Source of the DNA: Rossellomorea sp. AcN35-11
Lineage (GTDB): Bacteria > Bacillota > Bacilli > Bacillales > Bacillaceae_B
Length of the DNA: 64,000 bases
Direction: 5' to 3'
NCBI GenBank assembly: GCA_030388825.1
Contig: CP128835.1
Location: 1,346,001 to 1,410,000, forward strand
The notes beneath the pieces were generated by a model, which was not told the DNA's origin, made no database searches, and saw nothing but the letters and a program-made list of their open reading frames with translations. Each line of letters opens with the position of its first letter. Position 1 is the stretch's first letter. A program made the position numbers and the translations under genes. Of this stretch, positions 41,327-50,639 are shown piece by piece.

Positions 41327-42799
41327 CTACCCCGCCCACCCAAAAATCCTTTCAGTCGTTTGCTTCCGATCCGGATGCTTCACAGGTGCAAGAACCTCCA
41401 TCTCATCCAGAATACTGTACCCCGTCATGGACAAGGGGTTATCCACAATGGTGACTGTGGCCCCCTTCGGCACATGATGAAACAGGTCCTGGACATCCTC
41501 ATTGGACATCCGGATGCATCCTTTTGATTGTTCCCTGCGTATGGACTGTTCATCGTACGTACCGTGAATGGCGTAGTCGCCCATGCCGAGTCCCGCAGTC
41601 CCGAACATGTCAGGGCGGACTCCTCGAGGATCCATCACCCGGTTTAGAACTGTGAAGTTTCCTAACGGAGTGGAGTCGTTCTTTCCCACTCCGATGGGAT
41701 GAAGCCCGATTGAATAGGGAGCGCTTGTAGCCATGAGGGTGTAGGAATACGTATCGACGATGATTTCCACCGGGGTATAAGGGAAATGAGGAGAGGAGTC
41801 CGAGCCATTTTCAGCAATATTGGGGTACACCATTTCCGTAACGGTTGTCCCATGCCGATTGTACACCCAGCCCCCCTGCCCGGAATGACTTCCGAAGACC
41901 TCGTTCGAGCCTAGGTAAAGCTCTCTTGGGATGAAGCTGAGGTAGTTATCGGGATAATCGTCAGCAAGGTCGGCGAGTGTGGAGGGAGCGGTACCTTTTT
42001 CTTCTATATAAGACTGTAGGGCGGTCCGTAAGAGATTCGTGGCCACATACGTATACGCGTAAGGATCATCGACGGCTTGGTGAGCTTTCAGGAAACGGAT
42101 GTTCACGGATGGATCAACGGCGGAGTTGAATTTGGCGATGACGAAGGCCTGCTCCTTGATCCCTTCACTCTTTAAAGGGAGGAGCTCCATGGAAAGAGAT
42201 GGATCCCGGGTCTTCACGCCATAGAGGACCAGGGTCTTGTTGGAGAGCCCGCCACCCATCTGGATTGCTTTGTCATAGAGGGCTTCCTCCACGTCACGCA
42301 GTTTCATATCTTCTGGAAAGTAATAGACATAGGGCATGTCTTCACTCTCATACACGACATTCTTTCCTGTATCCCAGTCCCGGATCGTGGAAGCGATGGT
42401 GCGGATGGTGTCGCCTTTCCAAATGAAGAGTGCCATAAGGAGAAGGTTGAACAGGATCAGTAGCGACATGATGGATTTCGCAGGGAAAGATCGTTGGTTG
42501 GAATGGGATGCGGGAGGGAGCGGTGGAGGAGTGATTTTATCCTCCAGAAGCTTGGATGATCGTTTCGCTTTAAAATAGTATGGAGAGTCAGCTCTTGCTG
42601 CTTTCTTATAATGAAGATACGCCTTGACGAGTGCTCCTTCTTCTTCTGCCTTCTTTGCTACGTGGAAGTGGGCTTCTGAAGAAGCGGGATCTTTATACCG
42701 AAGGATCTTTTCGTAGTACAGGGGGTCATCTTTCGAAACATATATATTCTGATTCAATCGTTCCAGATTCTTTTTTAAATGGCTCTCAAATTGGTTCAA
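41327..42799 (-). CDS. L,D-transpeptidase (YkuD) with N-terminal cytoplasmic region, 490 aa
   Basis: Residues 1-110 are cytoplasmic and TPR-like (YLHYKKAARADSPYYFKAKR). A single membrane helix sits at about 125-145 (MSLLILFNLLLMALFIWKG), then an outside part. The C-terminal YkuD domain (about 350-470) has YSIGLHPIGVGKNDSTPLG and the catalytic HGTYDEQSIRREQSKGCIRM (SxGCxR Cys). Such enzymes make 3-3 crosslinks or anchor proteins in peptidoglycan. The TTG start at 42799 follows GGGAGGGACGG. It lies directly downstream of an HTH-TPR paralogue on the same strand, possibly one transcript. Confidence 0.85.
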   Translation of the reverse strand: MNQFESHLKKNLERLNQNIYVSKDDPLYYEKILRYKDPASSEAHFHVAKKAEEEGALVKAYLHYKKAARADSPYYFKAKRSSKLLEDKITPPPLPPASHSNQRSFPAKSIMSLLILFNLLLMALFIWKGDTIRTIASTIRDWDTGKNVVYESEDMPYVYYFPEDMKLRDVEEALYDKAIQMGGGLSNKTLVLYGVKTRDPSLSMELLPLKSEGIKEQAFVIAKFNSAVDPSVNIRFLKAHQAVDDPYAYTYVATNLLRTALQSYIEEKGTAPSTLADLADDYPDNYLSFIPRELYLGSNEVFGSHSGQGGWVYNRHGTTVTEMVYPNIAENGSDSSPHFPYTPVEIIVDTYSYTLMATSAPYSIGLHPIGVGKNDSTPLGNFTVLNRVMDPRGVRPDMFGTAGLGMGDYAIHGTYDEQSIRREQSKGCIRMSNEDVQDLFHHVPKGATVTIVDNPLSMTGYSILDEMEVLAPVKHPDRKQTTERIFGWAG

Positions 42800-42873
42800 G
42801 GTCCGTCCCTCCCTCCCTTCATTTGTATGTGGAGAGGGGGTCGTTTAGACCAGGGGAGGGAAGGGACTTATAA

Positions 42874-43755
42874 TCATTTATCCTCGATTTCCTGTTTTCT
42901 TTTTTTTAGGAATTCCAGATGGGTATCGTCTTTCCTTAGTTCAAACATCAGGATGGCCTTGTCCACATAGGGGAGGGCTTTTCGGAAATCTCCCATCTTT
43001 TCATAATTGTAGCCCACATGATAATGAAGTTCCCCGAGACCCCACAGATGCTCTTCCTCGAGGCACCACTTGATGGCCTGGAGGCAGTAGCTGATGGACT
43101 CTTCATAGCGTTCGAACTTTGTCAGCACCCGGGATAGATTGTAATATAACCGGGTTTTGATCGATTTATCATGGAGCTGTTCGGTGTGTTTCAGGATCCC
43201 TTCCACCTTTTTATAATAGTGGTAGGCTTCTTCCTGATTCCCGAGAAGGGTATTCCACGTCCCCATGGTCATGAGGATCTCGATCTCCTGTTCAGAGGTG
43301 GCTTTTTTGGGATGGGCCGTCAATTCATAGGCTTCTTTCAGGAGGGAAAAGGCTGATTCGGGATCCTTCTCGATTTCAAACAGATAGATCCCTTTATGCC
43401 AGTAAAGAAGCTGAAGCCTTTCCTCATCTTTGTAGAAAAACGGGTTCTTTTCTTCGACCTTGACGATGTCCATCATATCGGTGAATTTTCGTTTCAGCCT
43501 GAGGTTTCTCAGCTGTCTTTCCACCTCGCGGATATAGTCGATGCGGGGGGTGGTGCCGATTTCAAAGAAATAGTTCACGTCTACTCCAAGCTTCATGGCA
43601 ATCTGGTATAATGCCGTGGCGCTCGGATAGATATCTCCTTTTTCCATGCGGCTGACGAGGGCCTGGGTGCAGATCCCTTCGGCAAGATCCCCCTGGGTCA
43701 GCCCGACAGCCTTCCTTAATTCTTTGATTTTCTTGCCGATCACCGAATAATCCAT
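42874..43755 (-). CDS. HTH-TPR regulator, paralogue 2, 293 aa
   Basis: MDYSVIGKKIKELRKAVGLT start at 43755 with GGAGG upstream. XRE domain with LAEGICTQALVSRMEKGDIY, then TPR-like repeats (EILMTMGTWNTLLGNQEEAY). Very close to the regulators at 38514 and 47018. Cytoplasmic DNA-binding protein; the ligand is unknown. It lies 75 bases before the L,D-transpeptidase gene, which may be its target or operon partner. No adjacent exported-peptide gene was found. Confidence 0.8.
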   Translation of the reverse strand: MDYSVIGKKIKELRKAVGLTQGDLAEGICTQALVSRMEKGDIYPSATALYQIAMKLGVDVNYFFEIGTTPRIDYIREVERQLRNLRLKRKFTDMMDIVKVEEKNPFFYKDEERLQLLYWHKGIYLFEIEKDPESAFSLLKEAYELTAHPKKATSEQEIEILMTMGTWNTLLGNQEEAYHYYKKVEGILKHTEQLHDKSIKTRLYYNLSRVLTKFERYEESISYCLQAIKWCLEEEHLWGLGELHYHVGYNYEKMGDFRKALPYVDKAILMFELRKDDTHLEFLKKRKQEIEDK

Positions 43756-43825
43756 TCCCAAGCCTCCTGCCTCAATCATTTCTCTCTATTTTAACAGAAG
43801 ACCGGGAGGGGAGGTACTGGAAGCT

Positions 43826-45928
43826 TCACTGCTTCAATTGCTCCAGAATCCCATCCCCTTTAAGGCTCACCTTCACCACGGCAACCTTCACGTTCCCTTC
43901 CACCTCAAGACCGGTTCCTTCAGGGATGAAGAAGTGTTCGATCCCGTATGTGACCCGGACACTGCTGTCCCACGAGCTGGTGACCTTTCCATTCAGGAGG
44001 ACATCTCCAGGCTGTTTCTCGTAAGATATGCTCCAATTGTCTTCAAATCTGTAAATTCCGGAATACTCATGGATGCCTTCCTTGTTTTTGCGGAGCACGA
44101 TGGTGACCGGTCCATTGTCTTCGATCCCTGTGTTTTCAAGCTGTGAAATGGTGTAGTTCAGTTCCACATAGTCTCCCTGGAGGAGGGATCTCGGGTCGAC
44201 GGGCTGAAGCTCCAATAGGACGGTTTCCCCATTTTGCAACAGGGTTTCATTTGTATAGACCTGGTACCCGATCCATCCTCCTTGAAGGCAGATGATGAGG
44301 AGGATCCCGATCCTTTTTCCTGCAAGCAGGGAGTGTGATCGCGCATCATGGCCAACCTTCCTGTCCAGGTAGGCAGCGGTCAGGAAGAAGAGGATGCCCA
44401 GCACGGCGAGGAGCAGGGATTTATGAACGAGCTTCCAGGCTAAATCGTAATAAAGCTGTACGATGAGCAGGAACCAGAATACGAGGGATGCAACCCAGTA
44501 GAAGGTATGGTCCTGTTTTTTGAAAAAATAGACCGAGCCTGTGGACAGGAAAAAGAACAGGCTGGTGTACACAATGTGGGGCGTCAGCGATAGGTCGATG
44601 CCGGTTAATGTGAAGAAGGCAGTGAACCCGATAAGGAATGCCCCGTATGAAAGTACATGCTTCTGATACAGTGCGAAGAACACTCCGGCATTCACGAGGC
44701 CCATGACGACCAGGAGGGGATGAACAGCCAGTTCCACCGTTTGAACAAGGAAGATTCCCAGGTTCAATTGAAGGAGGAAATAGAACGCCATCTTGGCAGC
44801 AGCCCTCTGTTCCTTGTAAAAGACAAAAGCTAGAACGAAGAACATCACGAACGAAAACTCCTCTGACACACTCGCCGTCATCCCGATGATGATGCCGGTC
44901 ATCATGAGGGAATATTTCACGGGAGAGGGCCAGTTTGATAGGGTACTTGGGATGACGAGTAACCCTGTGGAGAGTAGGAATAACCCCACCATGGAAACGT
45001 CGACCATGAACAGGGAAAGGAGGCCGAATACCGCTGCCACCATGAAGATGGATGCGATGGCCGTGACGCTTGCAATGAAAATCGTTTTTGTCCAATGAAG
45101 GGAGGCGGATTGCTTCCGTAAATAGCCGATGAGAAATACGCTTCCCGCCAGTAAGAGCAGAGCGGCTGCCAGGAGTCCGATAAAGAAGAGGCTGGACACA
45201 TATTGTGCCATCAGCTCGAACATCTTGATGATGATAAATCCCGTTCCACATATGGAGAGGATGATGAAAACGGATGTGTCGTGATGAAAGAAGCGGATCA
45301 TCCCGATGCTTAGAAAGACAAGATAAAAGATGGAGAAGAACAGGGCATATCCTTCAGAAAATGCTGTCACCATCAGGAGGAAGTTGGCAGAGATGAGGCT
45401 CAAGTAAAGTAAGGGCAATGACCCGATCATTCTCTTCTTTGTGAGCATGAACAGAAGCAGATTGAGCATGGCGAATAAGAACGCCATCCCCGTATGGGCG
45501 GGTCTCCACTGTGAGAAGGAAGACGAAGGGAACAGATAAAAATAAACAGTCAAATGGATGAGGACATGGGTTAAGACGTAAAATCCGCTGTACCTTGTGT
45601 ACAAGCTGAATAATAAAGATGGGACGGACCAGACCAGAAATAGCAAATAGCTGTCGGCATGGGAATTGTAGAGCTGACCGAGGAGCGCGACGGACAGGCC
45701 GAAGGAGATCAATCCGCTGACCAGCAGCCAATTGGAAAGGAAATGAACCCCCTTTAGGATACGGTTCAACAGGAATCCCGCACCATAGAACACTAGCATC
45801 AACGATCCCGCCAAAGCGACCTTCTCCAATCGGGAAAACGCCTGCCAGTTGGACGCGAAGAAATAGAGAGCACCGGCCAGGAGAAACACGACTCCAAACA
45901 GGTACGTGAGAGAAACGACTTTCCTCAT
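43826..45928 (-). CDS. DUF2157/GDYXXLXY-domain polytopic membrane protein, 700 aa
   Basis: ATG at 45928 after AAGGGGTG. About 18 membrane helices over residues 1-530, starting MRKVVSLTYLFGVVFLLAGA, which fits the DUF2157 N-terminus (FFASNWQAFSRLEKVALAG). A C-terminal soluble domain of about 150 residues carries SLLQGDYVELNYTISQL, the GDYxxLxY motif. Proteins with this pair are widespread in firmicutes and have no settled function; transport or membrane sensing is possible. The gene is complete. Large open frames in other registers here are GC-driven shadows. Confidence 0.8.
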   Translation of the reverse strand: MRKVVSLTYLFGVVFLLAGALYFFASNWQAFSRLEKVALAGSLMLVFYGAGFLLNRILKGVHFLSNWLLVSGLISFGLSVALLGQLYNSHADSYLLFLVWSVPSLLFSLYTRYSGFYVLTHVLIHLTVYFYLFPSSSFSQWRPAHTGMAFLFAMLNLLLFMLTKKRMIGSLPLLYLSLISANFLLMVTAFSEGYALFFSIFYLVFLSIGMIRFFHHDTSVFIILSICGTGFIIIKMFELMAQYVSSLFFIGLLAAALLLLAGSVFLIGYLRKQSASLHWTKTIFIASVTAIASIFMVAAVFGLLSLFMVDVSMVGLFLLSTGLLVIPSTLSNWPSPVKYSLMMTGIIIGMTASVSEEFSFVMFFVLAFVFYKEQRAAAKMAFYFLLQLNLGIFLVQTVELAVHPLLVVMGLVNAGVFFALYQKHVLSYGAFLIGFTAFFTLTGIDLSLTPHIVYTSLFFFLSTGSVYFFKKQDHTFYWVASLVFWFLLIVQLYYDLAWKLVHKSLLLAVLGILFFLTAAYLDRKVGHDARSHSLLAGKRIGILLIICLQGGWIGYQVYTNETLLQNGETVLLELQPVDPRSLLQGDYVELNYTISQLENTGIEDNGPVTIVLRKNKEGIHEYSGIYRFEDNWSISYEKQPGDVLLNGKVTSSWDSSVRVTYGIEHFFIPEGTGLEVEGNVKVAVVKVSLKGDGILEQLKQ

Positions 45929-46091
45929 ATTATTCACCCCTTATTTTTGTAGATAGTCCTCTAATATATATGAAAGGGTGGAGGAAGATAAGCATGGATT
46001 CTATTTCTTGGGGAGGTATTTAAGGAGAGGTGCTTCTTTAGACCGGGGGGGGAAGCCTGTGCATGCTCATGTAAGGAACATTCGACATGGA
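45929..46091. other. Intergenic upstream of DUF2157 gene
   Basis: No gene; TATATATGAAAGGGTGGAGG near 45967 shows no useful signal. The 20-bp repeat array follows. Confidence 0.4.
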
Positions 46092-46200
46092 GGATTGATT
46101 AGTTGAAAAAGGGATCGAAAATCTGGATGGGGGATTAATGATCTGCATTCCGGATTAATCATCTAGAATGAGGATTAAAAGTAGTCCAATGAGGATTGAT
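46092..46200. repeat. Six degenerate 20-bp tandem repeats
   Basis: GGATTRAT-type 8-mers recur at 46092, 46112, 46132, 46152, 46172 and 46193, thus every 20-21 bp, with variable sequence between. No gene is present. The spacing of about two helical turns would put each motif on one face of the DNA. Confidence 0.65.
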
Positions 46201-46442
46201 TTAAGGCGTGACACCTCAAAACGGATCCCACTCTGGCAAAAAAAGCAATCTTACGTTATGTTTTCGTCCAAAAGCAGACAAAATAACGTTATGTACATCC
46301 AATAGAAAAGATTCATGTGGCTGGGGAGATGAACTCTGGTATATTTATTTGTTTATTACGGATGTATGCACTATAATGAATATTATGTTCTTTATATAGA
46401 ACAACTCAACCTCCATCTTTCACAAAAAAAGGGGAATATACC

Positions 46443-46736
46443 ATGCGATACCTGCTTATGTATATCGCTTTCCTGAATCTCCTGGATGCCCTCCTCACCA
46501 TGTACGGTTTACACTATGACTACATAACCGAGAGCAACCCACTCATGAATCATCTGTATCTCACAACGCCCTGGCTGTTTCTCCTCGTGAAGGTCCTGCT
46601 ATCACTGTTGTTACTGCTTATCCTCTCTTATTTGAACCCAACGAAGAAAGCATCCACGATGTTGAAGAGTGTCGCTCTCGTCGTCTGCTGCTTCCTACAC
46701 CTTCACCTGTTTGTTACATGGCTATTGGATGGTTGA
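46443..46736 (+). CDS. DUF5658-like small membrane protein, 97 aa
   Basis: Three hydrophobic helices: residues 3-22 (YLLMYIAFLNLLDALLTMYG), 40-65 (WLFLLVKVLLSLLLLLILSY) and 75-95. The LNLLDALLT...ESNPLM pattern is the DUF5658 signature. ATG after AAAAAAAGGGGAATATACC. Function unknown. Upstream (46200-46442) is AT-rich with an ACGTTAT / ATAACGT inverted pair near 46252-46277. Confidence 0.7.
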   Translation: MRYLLMYIAFLNLLDALLTMYGLHYDYITESNPLMNHLYLTTPWLFLLVKVLLSLLLLLILSYLNPTKKASTMLKSVALVVCCFLHLHLFVTWLLDG

Positions 46737-46750
46737 ATTGATTTAAAAAA

Positions 46751-46777
46751 ACCAGCACCTCTGTATAGGGTGCTGGT
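46751..46777 (-). terminator. Terminator (both strands, T run on minus)
   Basis: ACCAGCACC / GGTGCTGGT 9-bp stem, followed on the minus strand by seven T residues. Ends the leftward transcript of the regulator at 47018 and may also serve the rightward DUF5658 gene. Confidence 0.75.
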
Positions 46778-46821
46778 AAAGTCGTTACATGTTATGTCCT
46801 TCCGTCGGTCGATCCGGATCT

Positions 46822-46849
46822 GGGACAGGGAACAAAGTCCCTCCGTCCC
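46822..46849. repeat. REP-like palindrome R8
   Basis: GGGACAGGGAACAAAGTCCCTCCGTCCC, slightly diverged, in the gap after the regulator at 47018. Confidence 0.7.
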
Positions 46850-47017
46850 AGATACCCCATACAGCTGAGCATGATGATGAGCTCACCAGCAGCCCAAAGA
46901 AGGGCAGAGACTTATAATATAAGGCCTTCAATAAAGGTGGAACGAAGGATTCCAGCAATATCACCATTGAAGATATTTTCGTCTTCAGATTAGCGTGACT
47001 TGATAAGGACCCTGCCC

Positions 47018-47914
47018 CTACTTCTTCTGTTCGGAGGATCTGGTCAAATGCTCTAATTTATCTCGAAGGAAGGAAGAGTAGAGTGTATTCTCCCGGAGCT
47101 CGAACATAAGGAGGGCTTTTTTCATATAGGGGATGGCTTGTTCGTAATCCTCCATTAATTCATAATTGAAACCGATTTGATAATAAGATTCTCCCACTCC
47201 CCAGAGAAGTTCTTCGTCGATGCACCAATTAATGGCTTTCACACAGTAGTCCGTAGAAGACTCAAATGCTTCGATCCGTGTAAGGACCCTTGCCTTATTA
47301 TAGAGCAATCTGGTTTTGATGGATTTATCGTGCAATTGCTCTGCCGGATTGATTGCAGATTCCACCCTTTGATAATAGTCCAGAGCCTTCTGATAGGAAC
47401 CCTGCTGAGTCTCCCATATCCCGAACGTTATAAGGATTTCCATTTCCCGTTCCGACATCGCTTTTTTCTGATGGGCTGTCAGGTCATAGGCTTCATGAAG
47501 CAATGAAAAGGCTGCTGTCGGATTTTTCTCAATCTCAAATAAATGGATGCTCTTATGCCAGTACAGAAGCTGAAGCTTTTCATTGTCTTTATAGAAGAAA
47601 GGATTCTTTTCCTCCGTTTTAACAATGTCCATCATCTCACCGAATTTCTGTTCGACTCTGAGTTTGGTCAGCTGTTTCTCCACTTCCCGGTAGTAGTCAA
47701 GCCGGGGTGTCGTCCCGATTTCAAAGAAATAGTTCACATCCACCCCGAGTTTCGTGGAGATTTGATACAGAGCTGTAGCGCTGGGGTAAATATCTCCCTT
47801 TTCGATCCGGCTGATCAAGGCCTGGGTACAGATCCCGTCTGCCAAACCTCCTTGTGTTAAGCCAACAGCCTTTCTCAGCTCCCTGATTTTCTTGCCGATT
47901 ACCGAGTAATCCAT
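47018..47914 (-). CDS. HTH-TPR regulator, paralogue 3, 298 aa
   Basis: MDYSVIGKKIRELRKAVGLT start at 47914 with GGAGGTG upstream; the longer frame runs into the preceding gene and a REP. XRE domain (LADGICTQALISRIEKGDIY), then TPR-like repeats (EILITFGIWETQQGSYQKAL). Third member of the family at 38514 and 42874. It follows the GGDEF/HD gene on the same strand by 42 bases, with REP R9 at the junction. Cytoplasmic regulator; target unknown. Confidence 0.8.
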   Translation of the reverse strand: MDYSVIGKKIRELRKAVGLTQGGLADGICTQALISRIEKGDIYPSATALYQISTKLGVDVNYFFEIGTTPRLDYYREVEKQLTKLRVEQKFGEMMDIVKTEEKNPFFYKDNEKLQLLYWHKSIHLFEIEKNPTAAFSLLHEAYDLTAHQKKAMSEREMEILITFGIWETQQGSYQKALDYYQRVESAINPAEQLHDKSIKTRLLYNKARVLTRIEAFESSTDYCVKAINWCIDEELLWGVGESYYQIGFNYELMEDYEQAIPYMKKALLMFELRENTLYSSFLRDKLEHLTRSSEQKK

Positions 47915-47955
47915 TACGACACCTCCTCTCACGTGGACTGGGGACCTCTGTCGTC

Positions 47956-49801
47956 CTAATTGCCATCCGGTGGGACGGTGTGCCTGTCCCCTTGTCCCAT
48001 GTGGTTTTCCTCGATCATTTGGATGAATGGTTCTACGTAGGTTGGGTCGAATTGGTATCCGGAGCATGCCCGCAGTTCGCGGATGCCTTCTGCAAAGGTT
48101 TTGGTTTTCTGATAAGGGCGTTCTGTTGTCATGGCGTCGAAGGAATCGATGATGCAGAGGATCCGGGCGAGCTTCGGTATGTTCGTTTCCTTTAAACCGT
48201 ACGGGTAGCCTTTGCCGTCATACCGTTCATGATGCAATTCGATCAACGGGAGGAGCTCGTCATACTTTTTGATGGATGAGATGATTTCCTTTCCATAGAT
48301 GACGTGCTTCTTCATCAAGTCCCACTCATGGGGATCAAGCTTTCCCTTTTTGTTAATGATATCCCGTGGGATTTCAAGCTTCCCGATATCATGGATCAGG
48401 GCCCCGAGGATCAGGGTGCGCCGCTCCTCACTGCTGAGGTTCAACCGGTCACTCATTTCCGCCGCATAGGAAAATACCCGTTTACTGTGCTGGTACGTGT
48501 ATACATCCTTTGAAAGAAAGATCTGCAGCTGCTGTTCCAGTGCTTCGATCTCCTTGGCATACTCCCGGTCCTGATGATACACTTGATCATCCTTGTAATA
48601 GTGAATCATGTTCTTCCCTTGTGCTTTGGCATAATAGAGGGCCTTATCGGCTTTTGATAAAAGCTCCGATGAACTGTACGTCCCGTTCTCATATTCAACG
48701 ATCCCTGCGGAGAAAGAGATACAGCCGAGGGGGGGAGTGTTCGATTCCGGGAAAATACGTATCGTTGACTTCTTTCCTGATCTTATTTAAAAAACTAAAC
48801 GCTTCCTGCTTGGATACGTCAGGAAAAATGAGACCGAATTCTTCTCCGCCATATCTGGCAGCAATGTAAGGAAGCTTCTTGGTCTTCTCCACCATGAACC
48901 CCCCGAAGAATGCGAGCAGTTTATCTCCCTGGATATGGCCGTTGGCATCGTTGAATTTCTTGAAATCGTCCAGATCCAAGAGGGCGACACTAAATGATTG
49001 GTAGCGGTTTTCGGCCAGCATGTCTTCCAGCTGAAGCTTGAAAAATCCATGATTGTATAAACCGGTTAAAAAATCCCTCTTTGCTTTTTCTTCTTCTTCT
49101 TTATATAAATTGAAGAAGTTTCTGAAGGTGAACGAAAGCATCACCGACAAGCACAGGTAAAGGAATATGCCGAAAATCGGCTGCTGGCTGATCAGGATGG
49201 TTAAGACCAGTGACAGGACCAGTGTGCTCAGGTAGCTGGTGAAGGCTTCTTGTAAAATCTGCTTCTGAAATGCGGTTCTGATCATCGTTTTCAACGATGG
49301 TTTCTGAGCGAGATAATAGTAGAACCACATGATCACAACGTTTAAGAAGAAATAGACGGTGAGGGCAAGGACGTACGGCATGATATTCGGGAATTCCGTT
49401 TCCCCCGTTTTCCCGCCTGTGAGTAAGAACGTGTAATGGGTGCATACGAGCATAATGGAATAGTTGGCGAAATTAAAGAGATGCTTCCACCAGGCCAATT
49501 TAAAGCGGATCAATAAAAATACGAGACTGCTGATCCCAAGGGCCAGTAAAGGAATCTTGAGTCCAAACAAAAAAAGGCCTGCTAAATAAACGGAGGAATC
49601 CATAGAGAGGGTATTGCCGGAAAGAGGAATGATAATATTAAAATGATTTAATAGCAGAATCGCTCCCACAAGGGTATAAATGAGTACCCAATTTGATAAG
49701 TCACCCATTTCGGGGTTGAGATGGATAAAAAATAACAGTAGACCCAAAAGGGAGATACATCCGATATAGAAGTTTTCCAGTTTCACTTGTTTTGTCTTCA
49801 A
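47956..49801 (-). pseudogene. Membrane GGDEF-HD (HD-GYP-like) c-di-GMP protein, one frameshift
   Basis: N-terminal eight-helix membrane sensor (residues 1-230). The GGDEF domain has KRDFLTGLYNHGFF, LDLDDFKKFNDANG and ARYGGEEFGLIFPD (active-site GGEEF). A frameshift in the G run 48729-48735 follows; removing one base restores CISFSAGIVEYENGTYSSSE and KADKALYYAKAQGKNMIHYY. The HD domain has YQHSKRVFSYAAEMS, ALIHDIGKLEIPRDI and LHHERYDGKGYPYG. 1846 bases equals one extra base, 614 residues. Could both make and break c-di-GMP. The 3' end runs through REP R9 (tail MGQGDRHTVPPDGN). A c-di-GMP riboswitch lies at 58983. Confidence 0.8.
47972..47998. repeat. REP-like palindrome R9
   Basis: GGGACGGTGTGCCTGTCCCCTTGTCCC within the last codons of the GGDEF-HD gene. 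Confidence 0.8.
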
Positions 49802-49828
49802 ACCTATTCACGCTCTCATCAACAAATT

Positions 49829-49864
49829 AGGGCTGACCCCGGATCGTAAACCGAGATCAGCCCC
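49829..49864 (-). terminator. Hairpin between 29-residue peptide gene and GGDEF-HD gene
   Basis: GGGCTGACCCCGG / CCGAGATCAGCCC stem with small mismatches. Weak T tail on the minus strand; a partial terminator giving separate levels of peptide and cyclase message is plausible. Confidence 0.6.
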
Positions 49865-49871
49865 ATGTTGT

Positions 49872-49961
49872 TTACCAGAACTTCCAGCCAGAAGTCAGGG
49901 CAACAACGGCAGATCCGATAATTACTAGGTTAATGATAGCATTTTTCGTTCTATTTTTCAT
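49872..49961 (-). CDS. Conserved-looking 29-residue membrane or exported peptide
   Basis: ATG at 49961 preceded by a near-perfect AAGGAGGTGAGATTATA. Product MKNRTKNAIINLVIIGSAVV then ALTSGWKFW: a basic N-terminus, one hydrophobic segment and an aromatic GWKFW end. It sits 15 bases after the DUF5317 gene and about 70 before the GGDEF-HD gene, all leftward. The very strong ribosome site and tight placement argue that it is real. It could be a signal peptide-like pheromone sensed by one of the two membrane proteins, or a small regulator of them. Not recognised. Confidence 0.7.
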   Translation of the reverse strand: MKNRTKNAIINLVIIGSAVVALTSGWKFW

Positions 49962-49976
49962 TATAATCTCACCTCC

Positions 49977-50549
49977 TTAAAGTGATGTCTTCGATGCGAC
50001 GAGCTTTTCCTTCTTATTGACCATCACGGATTGGATGAAGAGGAACACCCCGATGTTCATGACAACATCCCCGATGCTGATGGCCTGTTCCCTTGGATAA
50101 GGTGCTGATAATGGAATGATGTCCCCAAGAAAAGCCAGCTTGGTAGATTCCGTCACCAGTGTGTGTTTGGCGTACAGTGCATTCTTCGTTGCCTCGAGAT
50201 ACTGAGGGTCGATCACCGCTGCAGCCTCCATGGAAACAGGCATCCGTCCGCCGTTTACGGCCATGACGATGAAATTCAGGAATACCCCTATGAAAATGGC
50301 CGTGAAATGAGGGTGTTCACGATTGACCCACAGGAATGCAAGACCAACGACATAGATGACCATGAATGAAGCATTACTCATCTCCCCGATCCAGGCCACT
50401 TTATTCTGGAAGTAGAAAATAATCAGCTGCAAAACGAGCAATAAAGGGAAGATCCATCCCATCTTAAAGCGGATGTCTGCAAATCTTTTGAAACTCCCTC
50501 CACGGATGAACCCGATGATAATCGCTACTAAAATTCCATCAAAAACCAT
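49977..50549 (-). CDS. DUF5317 membrane protein, 190 aa
   Basis: Five to six hydrophobic segments starting MVFDGILVAIIIGFIRGGSF. The conserved GGRMPVSMEAA and LGDIIPLSAPYPREQAISIG motifs are those of DUF5317 proteins, which often stand next to GGDEF or HD-GYP genes. ATG at 50549. First gene of an operon with the 29-residue peptide and the GGDEF-HD gene. Function unknown; a partner in membrane sensing for c-di-GMP turnover is suggested by context. Confidence 0.75.
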   Translation of the reverse strand: MVFDGILVAIIIGFIRGGSFKRFADIRFKMGWIFPLLLVLQLIIFYFQNKVAWIGEMSNASFMVIYVVGLAFLWVNREHPHFTAIFIGVFLNFIVMAVNGGRMPVSMEAAAVIDPQYLEATKNALYAKHTLVTESTKLAFLGDIIPLSAPYPREQAISIGDVVMNIGVFLFIQSVMVNKKEKLVASKTSL

Positions 50550-50639
50550 ATATAATCCCCCATATGATGACTAAATTACACAAATTATGATAAATCCTTT
50601 TACAATATACCATAAAATATCTTAATTTTGTAAAAAAAT

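Noticed and set aside
44421..45251. Long alternative-frame ORF of 276 codons inside the DUF2157 gene
   Set aside because: Arg/His/Cys-rich composition and full overlap with a well-supported membrane protein gene mark it as a shadow.
46785..46967. 60-codon minus-strand frame after the third HTH-TPR regulator, considered as a signal-peptide gene
   Set aside because: No ribosome binding site, no signal-peptide shape, and its second half is simply translated REP element R8.
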